Source: Hypomyces perniciosus
Taxonomy: Eukaryota; Ascomycota; Sordariomycetes; Hypocreales; Hypocreaceae
Assembly: GCA_008477525.1 (NCBI GenBank)
Contig: SPDT01000013.1
Span: 1,845,501-1,909,500, forward strand
Length of the DNA: 64,000 nucleotides
Direction: 5' to 3'
In this document: one piece after another, positions 12,901 through 25,149 of the stretch
Layout of the letters: every line of letters starts with the position of its first letter
How positions within the stretch are numbered: position 1 is the stretch's first letter
Made by a program: the position numbers and the translations under genes
The notes under the pieces: model-generated
The model's input: the letters and a program-made list of their open reading frames with translations, nothing else
What the model was told of the DNA's origin: nothing
Databases searched by the model: none

Positions 12901-13499
12901 AGCTATACTGATTATATCTTGCTAGTATGCCCTTTTAGTATTCTTTACTGCTTTCTTAAAGGACTTCTAAGCGTTATAGAGACAGGCGTTTAGCGGCGTA
13001 GCTATTATTCTTTTAGCTGTTAAGAAAGCCTGGTAGCTCTTTTTACATTTAAGACCCTATTATAGCTTAGGAGGTGGTTAACCTAGTGGTCGGCTTATTG
13101 TCTTAGCAGATTTATAGAGGAGAGACAGTAATGCCTTAGCTGCTTAGTCTGCAGCTACTGCTATTAGTTAAAGGGGGGGGAAGAGTAGGATCCCTTCCCT
13201 GACTAATGCTAGGAAGCGTTCTCTGTTATTATCCCCTTTAACCTTTAGCCCTTTAAGTAGTATTAAATAGTAGGCTAAAGCTAGGATTATAATATTTAAT
13301 GTAGTATAGTTAGAGTTAGTTAATAGGTATTCTTTTAGTATAGCTTTTATTAATAGTATATTTAAGAATGCTAGGTTAATTATATTGCCTAGTATATAAG
13401 TTAGGGTATTTAGTGGGTTAAAGAGAGAAAGGCTAGTTTTAAAGGCTTAATTAACTATTAATATACTTTAATTGCGGTTATTAATTGCCTGCTATAAAA

Positions 13500-14220
13500 A
13501 GTAAATAGTATTAAAGTCCTTAACTACTATATAGTTTTTAGCGATTAGCTATATAAATAGAGTATTAAAGGCCTTAAATATACTATATTCTCTATAAAGG
13601 TTAATAGTCATAATTCTATTAATATAAACCTAAAAGAGATCCTGAATAGTTTTAGCGAATAGTTATTTGGCTTAAATTCTTATTTTCCTGTTTATATATA
13701 TAAAAACTTATAGGCGGGTACTATAATTTACCTAAGTTATTACTGGGGAGAAGGTCTAGAATCCTTTATATTATATTATATAGCAGTATCCCTTTTAGGT
13801 AATATCTATATATAGTTTTTATATTAAAATAATATTATAGCCCTCTCTGGCTATAAGAGTAAAGGCAGTATTATATACTGGCTCTGATTTGCTAATATTA
13901 GCCTGGAATATTCTCTAGGTTTTATTATTTTTTTTATTTTAGTTAGACTTTTTAGGATTTATTTAAGTTGCTAGGGGTTATTGTTTTTAGGTATTGCCTT
14001 TTTCTAATTACTTAAGACTATAACAGCCTCTCTGCTGCTGCTGTATATAGTGATAAAGGGGGGCCAGTCGCTGTTATATTGTTTAGGGGCCTGGGGACTA
14101 TAGGGTAGGTTTATTAGGAGATCTCTGCTTTTTATTATCGAAGTTCCTATAATTTCGCGTTTAAGAGATATATTAGCTTTCCGTAGCTGCAGAAAGGTCT
14201 AGCCGGGCACTATTAGTATA
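13500..14220 (-). pseudogene. LINE endonuclease domain remnant
   Basis: At about 14200-14000 on the minus strand the frame (with stops) reads ANISLKREIIGT followed by INLPYSPQAPKQ. This resembles the N-terminal strands of LINE apurinic-type endonucleases (the N..KR..V and I..EPY blocks). The assignment rests on position and loose motif fit. Confidence 0.5.
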
Positions 14221-14242
14221 TAGCTTTATATAGCCCTAATGT

Positions 14243-15826
14243 CACAGGCTAGGCCATGTCTCCCGGAATCACGACTACGCCGAATCCGGAAATACGACCA
14301 ATACTAGACCGCTTACCTAATTAGGAAACCACCTCGGCCACAACCCTATACGCACAACTATATAACGCATACATAGCTAGTATAGAGCTTCCTTCCTTCA
14401 GCTATAGATAGACAATACAGAGGTGCCCTAACTGCGTGCTTTCCAGTTAGGCTACACCCGTTACACCTAAGCAGTTAACGCATTAAATATTCGATAGGCA
14501 GACCTATATTTCATACTTAAGGCCGCTGCAGAGGCAGTATTTAGGTTTCCTCTAATATACTTGTTAAGGGTAAAAGTCCTAGCAGGTCTTACACTATAGT
14601 AAAGGAGTAGTTTTTTATATTAGTTTTACTATTCCGCTAAAGTTAAAGAGGGTGAATTTTTTATTAAATAGTTTAAAGAAAGAGAGTAGTATTATTTTCC
14701 TTTACTAGTTTTAATTTAATTGTTTAAGGAACCAGATATTAACTAGGTTTTATCTAGTCTATATCTTTACTTTTAGCTTAGCAGCTTTAAGGTAGTTTAC
14801 TTTTATATTATTAAAAGAACTTAAAATTTTCTCTAGGCAGCCTAGGACTATATATATAAACTATCGCTAGGCTGCTTTAACCTTTATAGCGCCTAGACAG
14901 GTATTAATCTTAATCTTTTTATTAAAAAGCTATTATTTAATCTTTTAATTGGCTAGGGTTACTGACTATCCTATCTTTATTAATAACATTTAAGGGATTA
15001 CTTTAAGTCCTTTATCAATAATTCCTATAACTATTATATAAATATAATACGCTTTATATTACTATACTATTAATCCCAGGTCTAGCTTAATAAAAACTTA
15101 TAGGTTATCTTTAACGCCAATTAAAGGGATTCCTGTCTAATGCGCCTTGATAGCAGTATATATTTAAAAGCGCGTTTAGTGTAATGTGTTAAGCGGGAGG
15201 CTAGTATAAAGTTTACTGGCATAAGAGTTTTAAGTGGCTTTAAGCTATAGTTTAGCAGTAATGTTATTATTGCTATAGTAGTTAATAAAGCTTTAGGTTA
15301 TTTAAGTGGCAATATTATATTTTTTGCCTGCTAGAAACTAAGCAATAGCGTTATTAAATGCTTTATAGACTGTATAAAGAATAGCTATATAGTCTTTAAA
15401 TAAAGCCTAGTTATTAGCTTTAATGCTTTTTAGGGCTTTAAAAGCATTAATTCTAGCGGTCAGTTGTATAAAGGATAATAGTAGAGAGCTCGGCAGATTA
15501 GATATTAAGGAATTGCAGTTACTGTCAGTATTAAGCTCTGAGCTCAAGTATATTTCGATATACTGGCCTTCCCCCGGCTTAGTGCTAGGCTTAGTAGTGA
15601 TAGTATTGAAGCAGAGTTCTATTTCTGCCCCTGTAAGGATAATGTTCTTTGCTTTCTGCTAAAGCTTCCTAGGCGTATGCGTTCTTAGGTTAAAGGAGCC
15701 ATTGCTCGCGGGCTTTAAGGCTATTGTAAGTAGAGGTTTTAGTGAATTATTAGTGTATTAGTGGTATTGCGTGCGAAAACGTTAATACAAGGTGCCAAGA
15801 CCTAGTGTTATAGGAGGGAAGTTTTA
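14243..15826 (-). pseudogene. LINE ORF1 (gag-like) region and 5' end
   Basis: This is the 5' third of the LINE in element sense and the least AT-shifted part of the left cluster, with GC-rich stretches at 14243-14500 and 15660-15800. Remnant frames are Ala/Leu/Lys-rich, as in LINE ORF1 proteins. Cys codons cluster around 14430-14480, where zinc knuckles would sit, but I could not reconstruct a clean CCHC motif. Confidence 0.5.
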
Positions 15827-16051
15827 TTTCACAATAGCTATTATGCCCATTGTATTAAGTCTAGGGTAGGCGGGGTAGCTGATCCTAGCTCAATTGTTAT
15901 CGTTGAGGATAACAGAAATTTCCTGACTTACACTGAAGTTTCTCCGGAACTCGGTCCTAGCGTCGGGCCTAATTCCGGGTCTAGCCAGAATAGGAAGGTT
16001 ACCCAATTACACAGAAATCCTTGCTTTTTAGCCCTCCTTTTTAACAGTAAT

Positions 16052-17649
16052 AAAATTAGAAATTAAACTTCCTGTAATAAACACTTTTTCTATAAATTAA
16101 AGTTTACTAAAAAAAAGATAAAATTAAAGGAAGTAGAATATTAATAAACTTTTATAATATAAAAAGTCTTTTATTACTTTATTAATATAAAAAGGATTTG
16201 CTTTATTAACTTTTTAGTCGCTATAAAAGTATAGCTTTAAACTAAATCTAATACCCCCCCTATTAAATATAAACTATTATAATATAAAAAAACATTAACT
16301 TTTAAAATTATTTTATTTTATTTAAAGATAAAGTTAAACTTAACTTTAAGCTATTTAAATACTTTACCTTTATAAAACAGTTAATTTAAAAAGTATAGAT
16401 TATTTAATATAACTATTACTTAAACTTTTATAATTTTAAAGCTTATAATTATATAAAATCTTATAAAAAGTATAGTAGGCTATTATATAGAGAATATATA
16501 AACTTTAAATAATATATTAACTATAATAAGCTTTATTTATTTATAGCGCTAAACTATATAATATATTTAAAATATAAAAATAATAAAATTAAATAGCTTA
16601 TTAAAGATTAACTTTAAGTTATTTAGTAACTTAAAATAATTAAGTTTATTAAAATATACTTAAATACTAGTATAAATAGACTTAAAGTAATCCTTTAAAA
16701 AATAACCTAAAATAAAACCACTTGCATTTATACCTACTCTATAAAAGCTGCAAGAATAGTATAAAACCTATATATAAAAAATACCTTTACTCTAGCCCTT
16801 TAAAGCTAAAATAAAAGGCCTGCCGCAAATAATAATAAAGGTAAATTAATCTTTTCCACTTTAATAAAAAGCTTATTTATACTTTAACTTATAGGCCCTA
16901 TAAACCTTTATTTAAGCTAAACTCCTGCCTTATCGCGACTAATACTAAAACCCTTAATAAAGTCCCTTATTTATATCCTATTAAGTGCCTTATCCCTATT
17001 AGAGTTAGCTATTTAAATTACTAATAATAATATTAATATACATATTAAATAAATGATATACTCCAGCAATTAAACCGTTAAAATTATAGCTTTTAAATCC
17101 TATAAATAAATATAATATAAAGGCTAGAATACTATAATTCTGCACTTTCCTTTATATAAAAAGGCAGTTTTAATATTATTTTAATACAGGAACTATAAAT
17201 AAAGTAAGATTATACCTGTATATATAAATAAATGAAAAGCTACTTAAAGTATAAAACCTTTAACCCTTTAAAGGACTAAATATAAAACCCCCCTTTAATT
17301 TTTATATATATTAAGATTTTACTTAATTTACTAGCAATTTAATTTTAATTAATTAGCCTGAAAGACTATAATATATATTAAATATAAATCTGCAATTATA
17401 CTATTATTAATATTTACTATAAAATAACAGAAACTATTATAATAGATATTTTTAAAAGATAAAGGCGCCCCCCCTTAAAAACTATTATAGCAGGGGACTT
17501 TAATGTAATATATTAAACCTAGTAACCTAGTAGTAGGATTAATACTGCAGGAAATTAAATAAAAGAATAAATAAAAGGAGCAGATCTCTCTTCCTCTTTT
17601 ATTAATATATTAACTAACCGATATAACAATATAATTAATTTAATCTTTA
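16052..17649 (+). mobile_element. Older LINE remnant, endonuclease side (plus sense)
   Basis: Continuation of the old LINE after the solo LTR. Near 17475-17500 the plus strand reads IIAGDFNV, the GDFN metal-binding motif of LINE endonucleases, in a frame otherwise full of stops. TpA-rich throughout, so older or more strongly RIP-mutated than the LINE at 9879-15826. Interrupted at 17655 by another solo LTR. Confidence 0.65.
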
Positions 17650-17654
17650 TTAAT

Positions 17655-18235
17655 TGTTAAAAAGGAGGGCTAAAAAGCAAGGATTTCAGTGTAACTGGGT
17701 AACCTTCCTATTCTGGCTAGACCCGGAATTAGGCCCGACGCTAGGACCGAGTTCTAGAGGAACTTCGGTGTAAGTCAGGAAATTTCTGTTATCTTCAATA
17801 ATAACAATTAAGCTAGGACCAGCTACCCCGCCTACCCTAGACTTAATATAATAGCTATAATAGCTATTGTGGAAAATCTGACTAAAATGGTTTCCTATTT
17901 ATATAGCTATAAGTCGATTTAGCCGATTTCCTATATAAATGAATTTTGCGGAAAATAGGAATACAGCCATAAACCTAATTCTACTGCTGCACGCCTATTA
18001 TTAGGTTGGAGGACTATTGTAGAAGATAAAGCTATTATTTATACAATTTACTTTTATATTAGCCGTATATTACTAGATATTCTATAGCTTTCTAGCTATT
18101 AGTTTAGTTACAATTTAATTGTTTATCTATTATTAACCTAACTAGACTCTCAGTCGTTTCTTTATTACTGCGTTGTATACAGTTTCCTAAAAGCTATATA
18201 TAAATAAGGTACAGTATAACCTTGTTATTTTAACA
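17655..18235 (+). repeat. Solo copia LTR
   Basis: 581 bp, starts TGTTAAAAAGGAGGGC and ends TTATTTTAACA. It is flanked by the perfect 5-bp duplication TTAAT (17650-17654 and 18236-18240). No internal element sequence, so it is a solo LTR left by LTR-LTR recombination. Opposite orientation to the full-length element. Confidence 0.92.
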
Positions 18236-19027
18236 TTAATATAACCGCTTAAACAGTAATAGATAAATAATTAGATATAAGGTTAGATTACTTTATATTT
18301 ATTATTACTCTGCCAGATTTAATAGTTTTATTAATTATTAAAGGTAAACTTTATATTTTATTTAAATCCCTTTTAAACTTTAGTTAATTAATATATAGCT
18401 ATAAATTTTATTTACTAGACCTAAACCCTAATAGTATTATATAAAAGGATTTAAATAAGGCCGCCTAAACTTTATAAAACCTCTTTACTACTATTAAAAT
18501 AGGTACTAGGAAAAGAAAGTATTAAAATGGCTATAATGCCTTATAGTAGGCCTATAACTATAAAGAGGCATAAAAGGCTATAATAGTAACTATTAATATA
18601 TTTAAAAAAAGAAACTATTAAAAAAACCCTGTATATAACTATTTTATAAAAAGAATTAGGCTATTAAAACTTAATTATTACTGTAGTAAAACTAAGTAAA
18701 GGTATATTTTAAATAGTTAAATAAAGGAAGGCTATTAATTAATTTTAACTATTACCTTTAATAAATAAAGATTATTAAGTTATAGACTTAATAAATAAAG
18801 CCGCCCTTTTATAAAGGCTAGTCTTTAAATGCGAGGAAATACTTCAAGATATAAATAACCTTTAAAATTATTTAGTCTACCCCTTTAAAAATATCTTTAA
18901 AATAAAGAACTAAATAAAGAAAGAGTAATAAAAGCTATTATTAAAGTAGGGAATACTGCATTTAAAGCAGATAAAATTTTAATAAAACTTTTTAAAATAA
19001 CTTAACTAATAGTCTGCGATTTTATAT
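18236..19027 (+). mobile_element. Older LINE remnant continuing after the solo LTR
   Basis: The plus strand near 18500 reads RKRKYxNGYNAL, resembling the linker between LINE endonuclease and reverse transcriptase. No open frame survives. It ends where the deleted copia copy begins. Confidence 0.4.
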
Positions 19028-21507
19028 TATTAAAATAACAAGGTTATGCTAAACCTTATTTATATATAGCTTCTAGGAAGCTATATATAACACAGTAATA
19101 ACGAAACAACTAAAAGTCTTATTGGGTTAACAATAAATAAACAATTGAATTGTAACTAATCTAATAGCTAGAAAGCTATAGAATATCTAGTATATATACG
19201 GCTAGTGTAGAAGTAATTGTATAAATAATAGCTTTATCTTCTATAATAGTCCTCCGACTAAATAATAGGAATATAGCGGCAGAATTAGTATTATATAATA
19301 GATTATTTTAAATAAAAAGTTTTAAAGATTTAAGTTTTTTAAAAGATTTAAAAGATTTAAAAAAATCAAAAGACTTTTTTCTTTTTTAATATTTAAAGTA
19401 TATAAAACATTTTAATTACTATTTAAACTATTAATAGATTTAATAAAAGACTTTTTTAATGGTTTTTTGAATTACACTCTTTAATAGTTAAATAATATAT
19501 ATTAATAAAAGTAATGTTTTTTATAGTTTACTTTTAATTTTAATTTTTTTAATTTCTTTTTTTTTTAAAAAATTAAAAGTTAACTTTTAATCTTTAAATT
19601 TAAAAAGTATTAATTAATCTTTAAAAGATTTCAACAGCTTTATAGTGTTATTAACTTTATATAATAAAAAATAAATTTTTAATTTCGTTTAATATATTTA
19701 TTATAAAAAATTAAATATTAAAACTTTTAATATATTATTTAATAGCTTTATTAAATTTAATAAATCTTTTAATTTTTTTAATTTATTAAAAATAAATCTT
19801 TTTACAGAATTTAAATATTAATTTATTTAGTATAATATATTAATATTAACCTTTAAAATAGCTAATCCAGCTAATAAACTATTAAAAGTAGTATTAAATT
19901 TAATTAAAAATCTTTTATAATTCCTATAATTTAATAAATAAAATTCCCTATAAAGGCAATTTTGTTATAAAGTATTAAAGTAACTATATGATTTCTGTAA
20001 TAGTAAAAATACTTTTTTTAAGCTTTAAATTTAAATAATAAATATAATACAAATAGCGATTAAATTATTTTTAATTAATATAAATAATAAAGCTTATTTT
20101 AAATTATATAAAGAATTAATAATTATAAAGTTTTTTATAAAAGTATAATAATTTATAGCTTTTAATATAATATTTAACGACTATTTCTATTAATTAAAAT
20201 GATTAAAACCTATTAGTTTATAGCTTTTTAAAAAGATATAGATTTTTTTTAATACTTTTTTTATAAAACTATTATTTATAGTAAAAATAATAGTTTAAAG
20301 TTAAAGAATAAATGAAAATAAAACCTAAATTAATATAGGAATAAAAGTAAAAGCTTATTGTAGCATTAAAGCAAAGGCTATAAAATTAATTTATATTAAA
20401 CTAATAGTCTATTATTAAACCTTTAATATAATAGTAGCTAAATTAATTAAAATATTAAATAACTAAATTATAATATTATTTTAACCCTTTAACTATACTT
20501 TAACTATTTTAGTAAAAGCCTTTTATACTTAAAGCTTTTATTTTATATTTTATATTTAAATAAATAAATCCTTTTACTGCTAAAGACAGCTATTATCTAT
20601 AATTAAAGAAGTAAAGCTATTAAAAGCTTTAATAGGTTAACTTATACTATTAGCGTTAAACCTATATTTCATTAAAATAATGAATATATTATATAGTATA
20701 TAGAAATAGTAATATAAATAATATTATTATAACTATAATAGTATTTATAGTAAAAGCCTAAAAATAGCTTTTTAGAGCTAAAATCCTAAAAGTGTTAATA
20801 TGAGAATTAAAATAAGTACTATAAAAACCTGCTATAAGTATTATAATAGCATTAAAGGAAATGCTGTAACTACTAGAAAAATCTATTAATAGAGACTTAA
20901 AGAAAACTCTTTTAGGCTTATAACCTTTTAAAATAATAAAGTTATACTAAACTTTATTTATATATAGCTTTTAGGAAGCTATATATAATACAGTAATAAT
21001 GAAATAATTAAAAGTGTTATTAAGTTAATAATAGATAAATAATTAAATTATGACTAAACTAATAGCTAGAAAGCTATAGAATATTTAATAATATACAGCT
21101 AATATAAAAGTAAATTATATAAATAATAGCTTTATGTTTTATAATAGTCTTCTAATTTCATAATAGGTATATATCGGTAGAATTGGGTTTGTGGCTATAT
21201 TTTTATTTTCTGTAAAATTTATTTATATAGGAAATTGGCTAAATCGACTTATAGCTATATAAACAAGAAACTATTTTAGTTAGATTTTTTATAATAGGCA
21301 TTATGCCTATTATATTGAGTCCAGGGTAGGCGGGGTAGCTGGTCCTAGCTTAATTGTTATTGTTAAAGATAATAAAAATTTCCTGACTTACACTAAAGTT
21401 CCTTTAGGAACTTGGTCCTAGCGTCGGGCCTAATTCCGGGTCTAGCCACAATAGGAAGCTTACCCAGATATACTGAAATCCTTACTTTTTAGCCCTCCTT
21501 TTTAACA
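19028..21507 (-). mobile_element. Internally deleted copia copy
   Basis: A truncated left LTR (19028 to about 19285) runs directly into sequence matching 5735-7337 of the full-length element (19287-20925, the gag side), followed by a right LTR (20926-21507). About 320 bp of LTR and 3.7 kb of internal DNA, including integrase, reverse transcriptase and RNase H, are missing at a single junction. The flanks do not match (TATAT on the left, AGAGT on the right), unlike the other copies. It is more AT-shifted than the full-length copy. Confidence 0.85.
20926..21507 (-). repeat. 5' LTR of the deleted copia copy
   Basis: Full-length LTR of the family with many C-to-T and G-to-A changes (for example TTTTAAAATAATAAAG at the start instead of TGTTAAAATAACGAGG). 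The inner border is preceded by TTATAACC, the same decayed primer-site sequence as at 7331-7337. Confidence 0.88.
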
Positions 21508-23384
21508 AGAGTAAAAGCAGTAAAGCATTTAGTTGAGGCAGTTTAAAAAGCTCCTCTTTTAAATATACTAGATTTAAGCTTAAAAGTAAAGGGGGTAAAG
21601 TTTCTTTTTTAAAATTCTTAAATTCTAAATTCTCTAATACTTTTAAATTATTCTTCAATAGTATATATTTTTATACTGTCTTTAATAGTTAGGTATATAT
21701 AATAATTTAAAGTATTAAATTAATAAAGTCTAAAGCAGTTAATATATTAAATAAAATTATTACAGTTTTTATCTTTATTAGTATATTAAAAGAGAGGTTT
21801 ACTATACTTTTTATATTATACAGTTTTAATATATCTTTAAACGTTATAAAAGCTAAAGTATTTATTGCATTAAATTACTTATACCTTTTAAGTTTAAAGT
21901 TTTATTAAGGCTAAACAGTTAAAGAGTTTAAAGTTTATTTTAACTTCCTTTTTAAAGGAAATAAAGTAATAGTAGGTATTAATAGTTTCATTAAAGGGGG
22001 CCTTTTAGTAGAAAATTAAAGGTTTTTTAAATTTAATACTCCTTTAAGCTTTAATTAAAACTAATATATTAATAAAGAAAGTGTTTGAAGTATTAATATA
22101 ATATTTAAAAACGCTTTATATAAAGAAACTCCTTTATTTATATACCTCTTTAATTTTTAAGGTATTAGCCTTTATAATTAAACTTAAAGTAAAGATTTTC
22201 TTTTTAGTTGTATTATTATTAGTTTTTAATATAAAGTTTAACTTTACTTTTTAAAAGTAAGTAATATCTTTATTTTTAAGTTTTCCTATTTCAATAATAT
22301 TTTATTTAGCCTCAATAGCAGTAATTTTCTTTTAACTATAATTTAAAGGGATTTAAAGGAAAATCCTATTATTTAGCTTCTTAGAAGTTATAGTTTATTT
22401 ATTTATATTAATTTTTATAGTAAAGGCTAACCTTTTATTATTTTATAAAGTAAATTTACTTTTTTTTCCTATTTAAGGGTTTTTATTTATACTTTTAGCT
22501 ATAACAATAATTTATATAATTTACTTTAAGCTCTTAATTGCTAATCAGGCGTTTAAGTTAATTTAAATTAAAAGGTAGGGTTTAGTTTATTATTATTTTT
22601 TATTTTAATCTTTTTTTTTATTAACTGGCTATATAGTTATTAATTAAATTAAAAGGGGGTTTTTATTTAACTTTTTAAAGTCTATAAAGGCCTTTAAAAA
22701 AAAGGCCTTTAAAAGTATTAATAAACGCTTTATTTACTTATAAGGCGGCTAAAAGATAGTATTTTTTTTAATATTTAGCTAGGCAATTATTAATAGTTTG
22801 GGCTATTAAAAATAAAACTTTTTATCTAGCTTTTTAAATTATATTAATTTCTTGAATTTATATAAAGATTTTATAAGCTATAATAAACTATTTATTATTA
22901 TTAAAGGCAGGTACTTTTATTAGCTTGCTTTAAAAAAAAGAAAAGAAGCTTTTTTAAATCCTTTTTAAAAAAAGAAAGATACTAGGTTTTATATTGAGAC
23001 TAAAATTAAATCTAGGGATATTAATTTCGATGCATTTATTGTTAATATAGTGTTTTTTAAGTATAAGCGGGAAGATTATAGTCCCTTTTTATCTTAAGAG
23101 TAAAAAAGTACCCTCCTTTTTAAATTACTATATTACTGCCTACCTAGCAGTAATAAGGTTTAATTATCCTTAATTCACTTAAAGTCTAATAATATTCGCT
23201 ATCTTTCTTTAAATGCCTAAAAGGGGCAAAGAAATATTATTAAACTTATTTTTCTTAATAGTTAGTTAAAAGGTTGTGAATTTTAGTAAGTAGGCACCTA
23301 AAAGGTGGGGTACCTGTAGGTATAGGAGGGGAGCTTAAGGTAGTAGCAGTAATAGTAGAGTTAAAATAAATATTATAATATTAT
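21508..23384. other. AT-rich degraded DNA, family not recognised
   Basis: No open frames, strong T and A bias, short GC-rich relics (for example GGTGGGGTACCTGTAGG near 23310). It is host to the solo LTR at 23385. It may be another dead transposon, but I see no diagnostic motif. Confidence 0.5.
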
Positions 23385-23965
23385 TGTTAAAAAGGAGGGC
23401 TAAAAAGTAAGGATTTCTGTGTAATTGGGTAACCTTCCTATTCTGGCTAGACCCGGAATTAGGCCCGACGCTAGGACCGAGTTCCGGAGGAACTTCGGTG
23501 TAAGTCAGGAAATTTCTGTTATCCTCAACGATAACAATTGAGCTAGGATCGGCTACCCCGCCTACCCTAGACTCAATACAATGGGCATAATGGCCATTGT
23601 GAAAAATCTGACCAAAATGGTTTCCCGTTTGTATGGCCGTGAGTCGATTTGACCGATTTTACATACAAATGAATTTTGCGGAAAATAGGAATGCGGCCAC
23701 AAACCCAATTCTGCCACCGCACACCTATTATTAGGTCGGAGGACTGTTGTAGAAGACAAAGCTATTGTTTATACAATCACTTCTACACCAGCCGCATATA
23801 CACTAGATATTCTATAGCTTTCTAGCTATTAGTTCAGTTACAATTCAATTGTTCATCCATTGTTAACCCAACTAGACTCTCAGTCGTTTCCTCATTGCTG
23901 CGTTGTATGCAGCTTCCTAGAAGCTATACATAAATGAGGTTCAGTATAACCTTGTTATTTCAACA
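23385..23965 (+). repeat. Solo copia LTR
   Basis: 581 bp, flanked by the perfect 5-bp duplication ATTAT (23380-23384 and 23966-23970). It keeps more GC than the other copies (less RIP damage), so it is probably a recent insertion. The minus-strand 65-codon frame within it is an LTR shadow shared with other copies. Confidence 0.92.
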
Positions 23966-24177
23966 ATTATTAATATAATTAAACTGCTTTTTAATAAGTC
24001 TATAATTAAGGTTAACTGCACTATAGCCCCTGCTAAAGTTTACTTTATATATACAGTTTAAAGACAGTTTGCCTTAAAGTAGGTATTAAAGATATTTTAT
24101 TACCTTTTAATTTAAAGAAAATTAATCCTTAAACATAAATAAATCAGGTTATTAAATTATTATTATTATCGTTATTA

Positions 24178-24208
<31 letters not shown>

Positions 24209-25100
24209 AATAATAATAGCTTTATAATTAAATTAATAAAATATTTAAGTTAAATAAAAACAATAAAAGGGGATACTTTATTAATATTAAAATTATTAAA
24301 AAAACCTATAAATTAATACGCTAAATATTCAAATAGAGCTAGAAAAGGCAGTATAACTCTTAATTAATATAAATCACGTTTACACTTAATAAAAAGTGCT
24401 TTTATATAATATAAAGTTATAAAGTTATAAAGATAAAAAAGGTAAAAAGAACAAAAGGGAGGGAAAATAAATAATATACCTATTCCTTCTTTATATTAAA
24501 AGTAATTGCCATATAGTAAAAGTAATTAATTGTCTCATATTTAAAGCTTTAAACTTTTTCTTTATTTATAAAAGGAATTTTATTTTTCCCCCTCTTTAAA
24601 GTAAACCCTCTATAAAGGGCTTTATTTATAACAGGCTCTTTTACTTATAGCAGGCTTTTGCCTGCAGCGCTTAATTTATTAATATTTATAATATTTATAA
24701 TATTTATAATCTTTATTATTTTATAAAAGGCTACTTTTTAGTCTTGCAGCTTATAGGCAGGAATAATAAGGGTTTTGCAAATAAGCGGCGGGTCTAGGCT
24801 TAAGCCACATCCTCCTTTAAGTACAGCTTTTACCTAAAACTACAACTATATTTCAATACCCTTTTTTACAGTTATACCAACACTAAAACATAAAGTTAAT
24901 ACTATATTATTAAGCAGTTAAAGTAGTCAAAATAACTAATTGCCAGTAAATATTCCAATTTATAGCTAGTGATTATAGTGGCTAGTTAGTAAAATGTCCT
25001 ATTAAAAAAGGAATTCCAGAAGCTACGCTTTATACTCGGTTACCACCTACGCAAAGCAGCTTCGCGGCTTTGCTTGATTATTACATTTACTTAAATAGGT
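23966..25100. other. AT-rich remnant and edge of the left transposon block
   Basis: TpA-rich DNA with a short (TTA)n run near 24166-24210 and no gene. Base composition changes to near balanced between about 25020 and 25150, marking the edge of the RIP-affected block. Confidence 0.6.
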
Positions 25101-25149
25101 AATTACAAGGTTATAGTTTTCTTATAAATATATATTCAAAAGGTAGGGT

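Larger units (their letters stand above)
9879..15826 (-). mobile_element. Tad1-like non-LTR retrotransposon (LINE), near full length
   Basis: About 5.9 kb inserted into a copia LTR. Target duplications of about 16 bp (9863-9878 and 15827-15842) flank it, differing by two transitions. The 3' end in element sense is on the left and carries a (TCAA)n tail instead of poly(A). Read on the minus strand the order is ORF1 region, endonuclease, reverse transcriptase, RNase H, as in RNase H-bearing fungal Tad1-clade LINEs. It is less AT-rich than its surroundings, mostly at the 5' end, so it is probably one of the youngest insertions. Frames are broken by stops. Confidence 0.85.
9504..16046 (-). repeat. 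Solo copia LTR, split by a LINE insertion
   Basis: The left part (9504-9878) and right part (15827-16046) together make one LTR of this family (about 580 bp once the LINE and its target duplication are removed). The outer flanks carry the identical 5-bp duplication GTAAT (9499-9503 and 16047-16051). The LTR therefore inserted, recombined to a solo LTR, and was later hit by the LINE. Confidence 0.9.

Noticed and set aside
14243..14470. Suspected 5S rRNA or tRNA-derived segment, because it is GC-rich and present in two copies
   Set aside because: The internal control boxes and fold do not fit 5S or a tRNA; position in the LINE explains it.
15423..15662. 79-codon plus frame inside the LINE
   Set aside because: Antisense to the LINE ORF1 region; a shadow.
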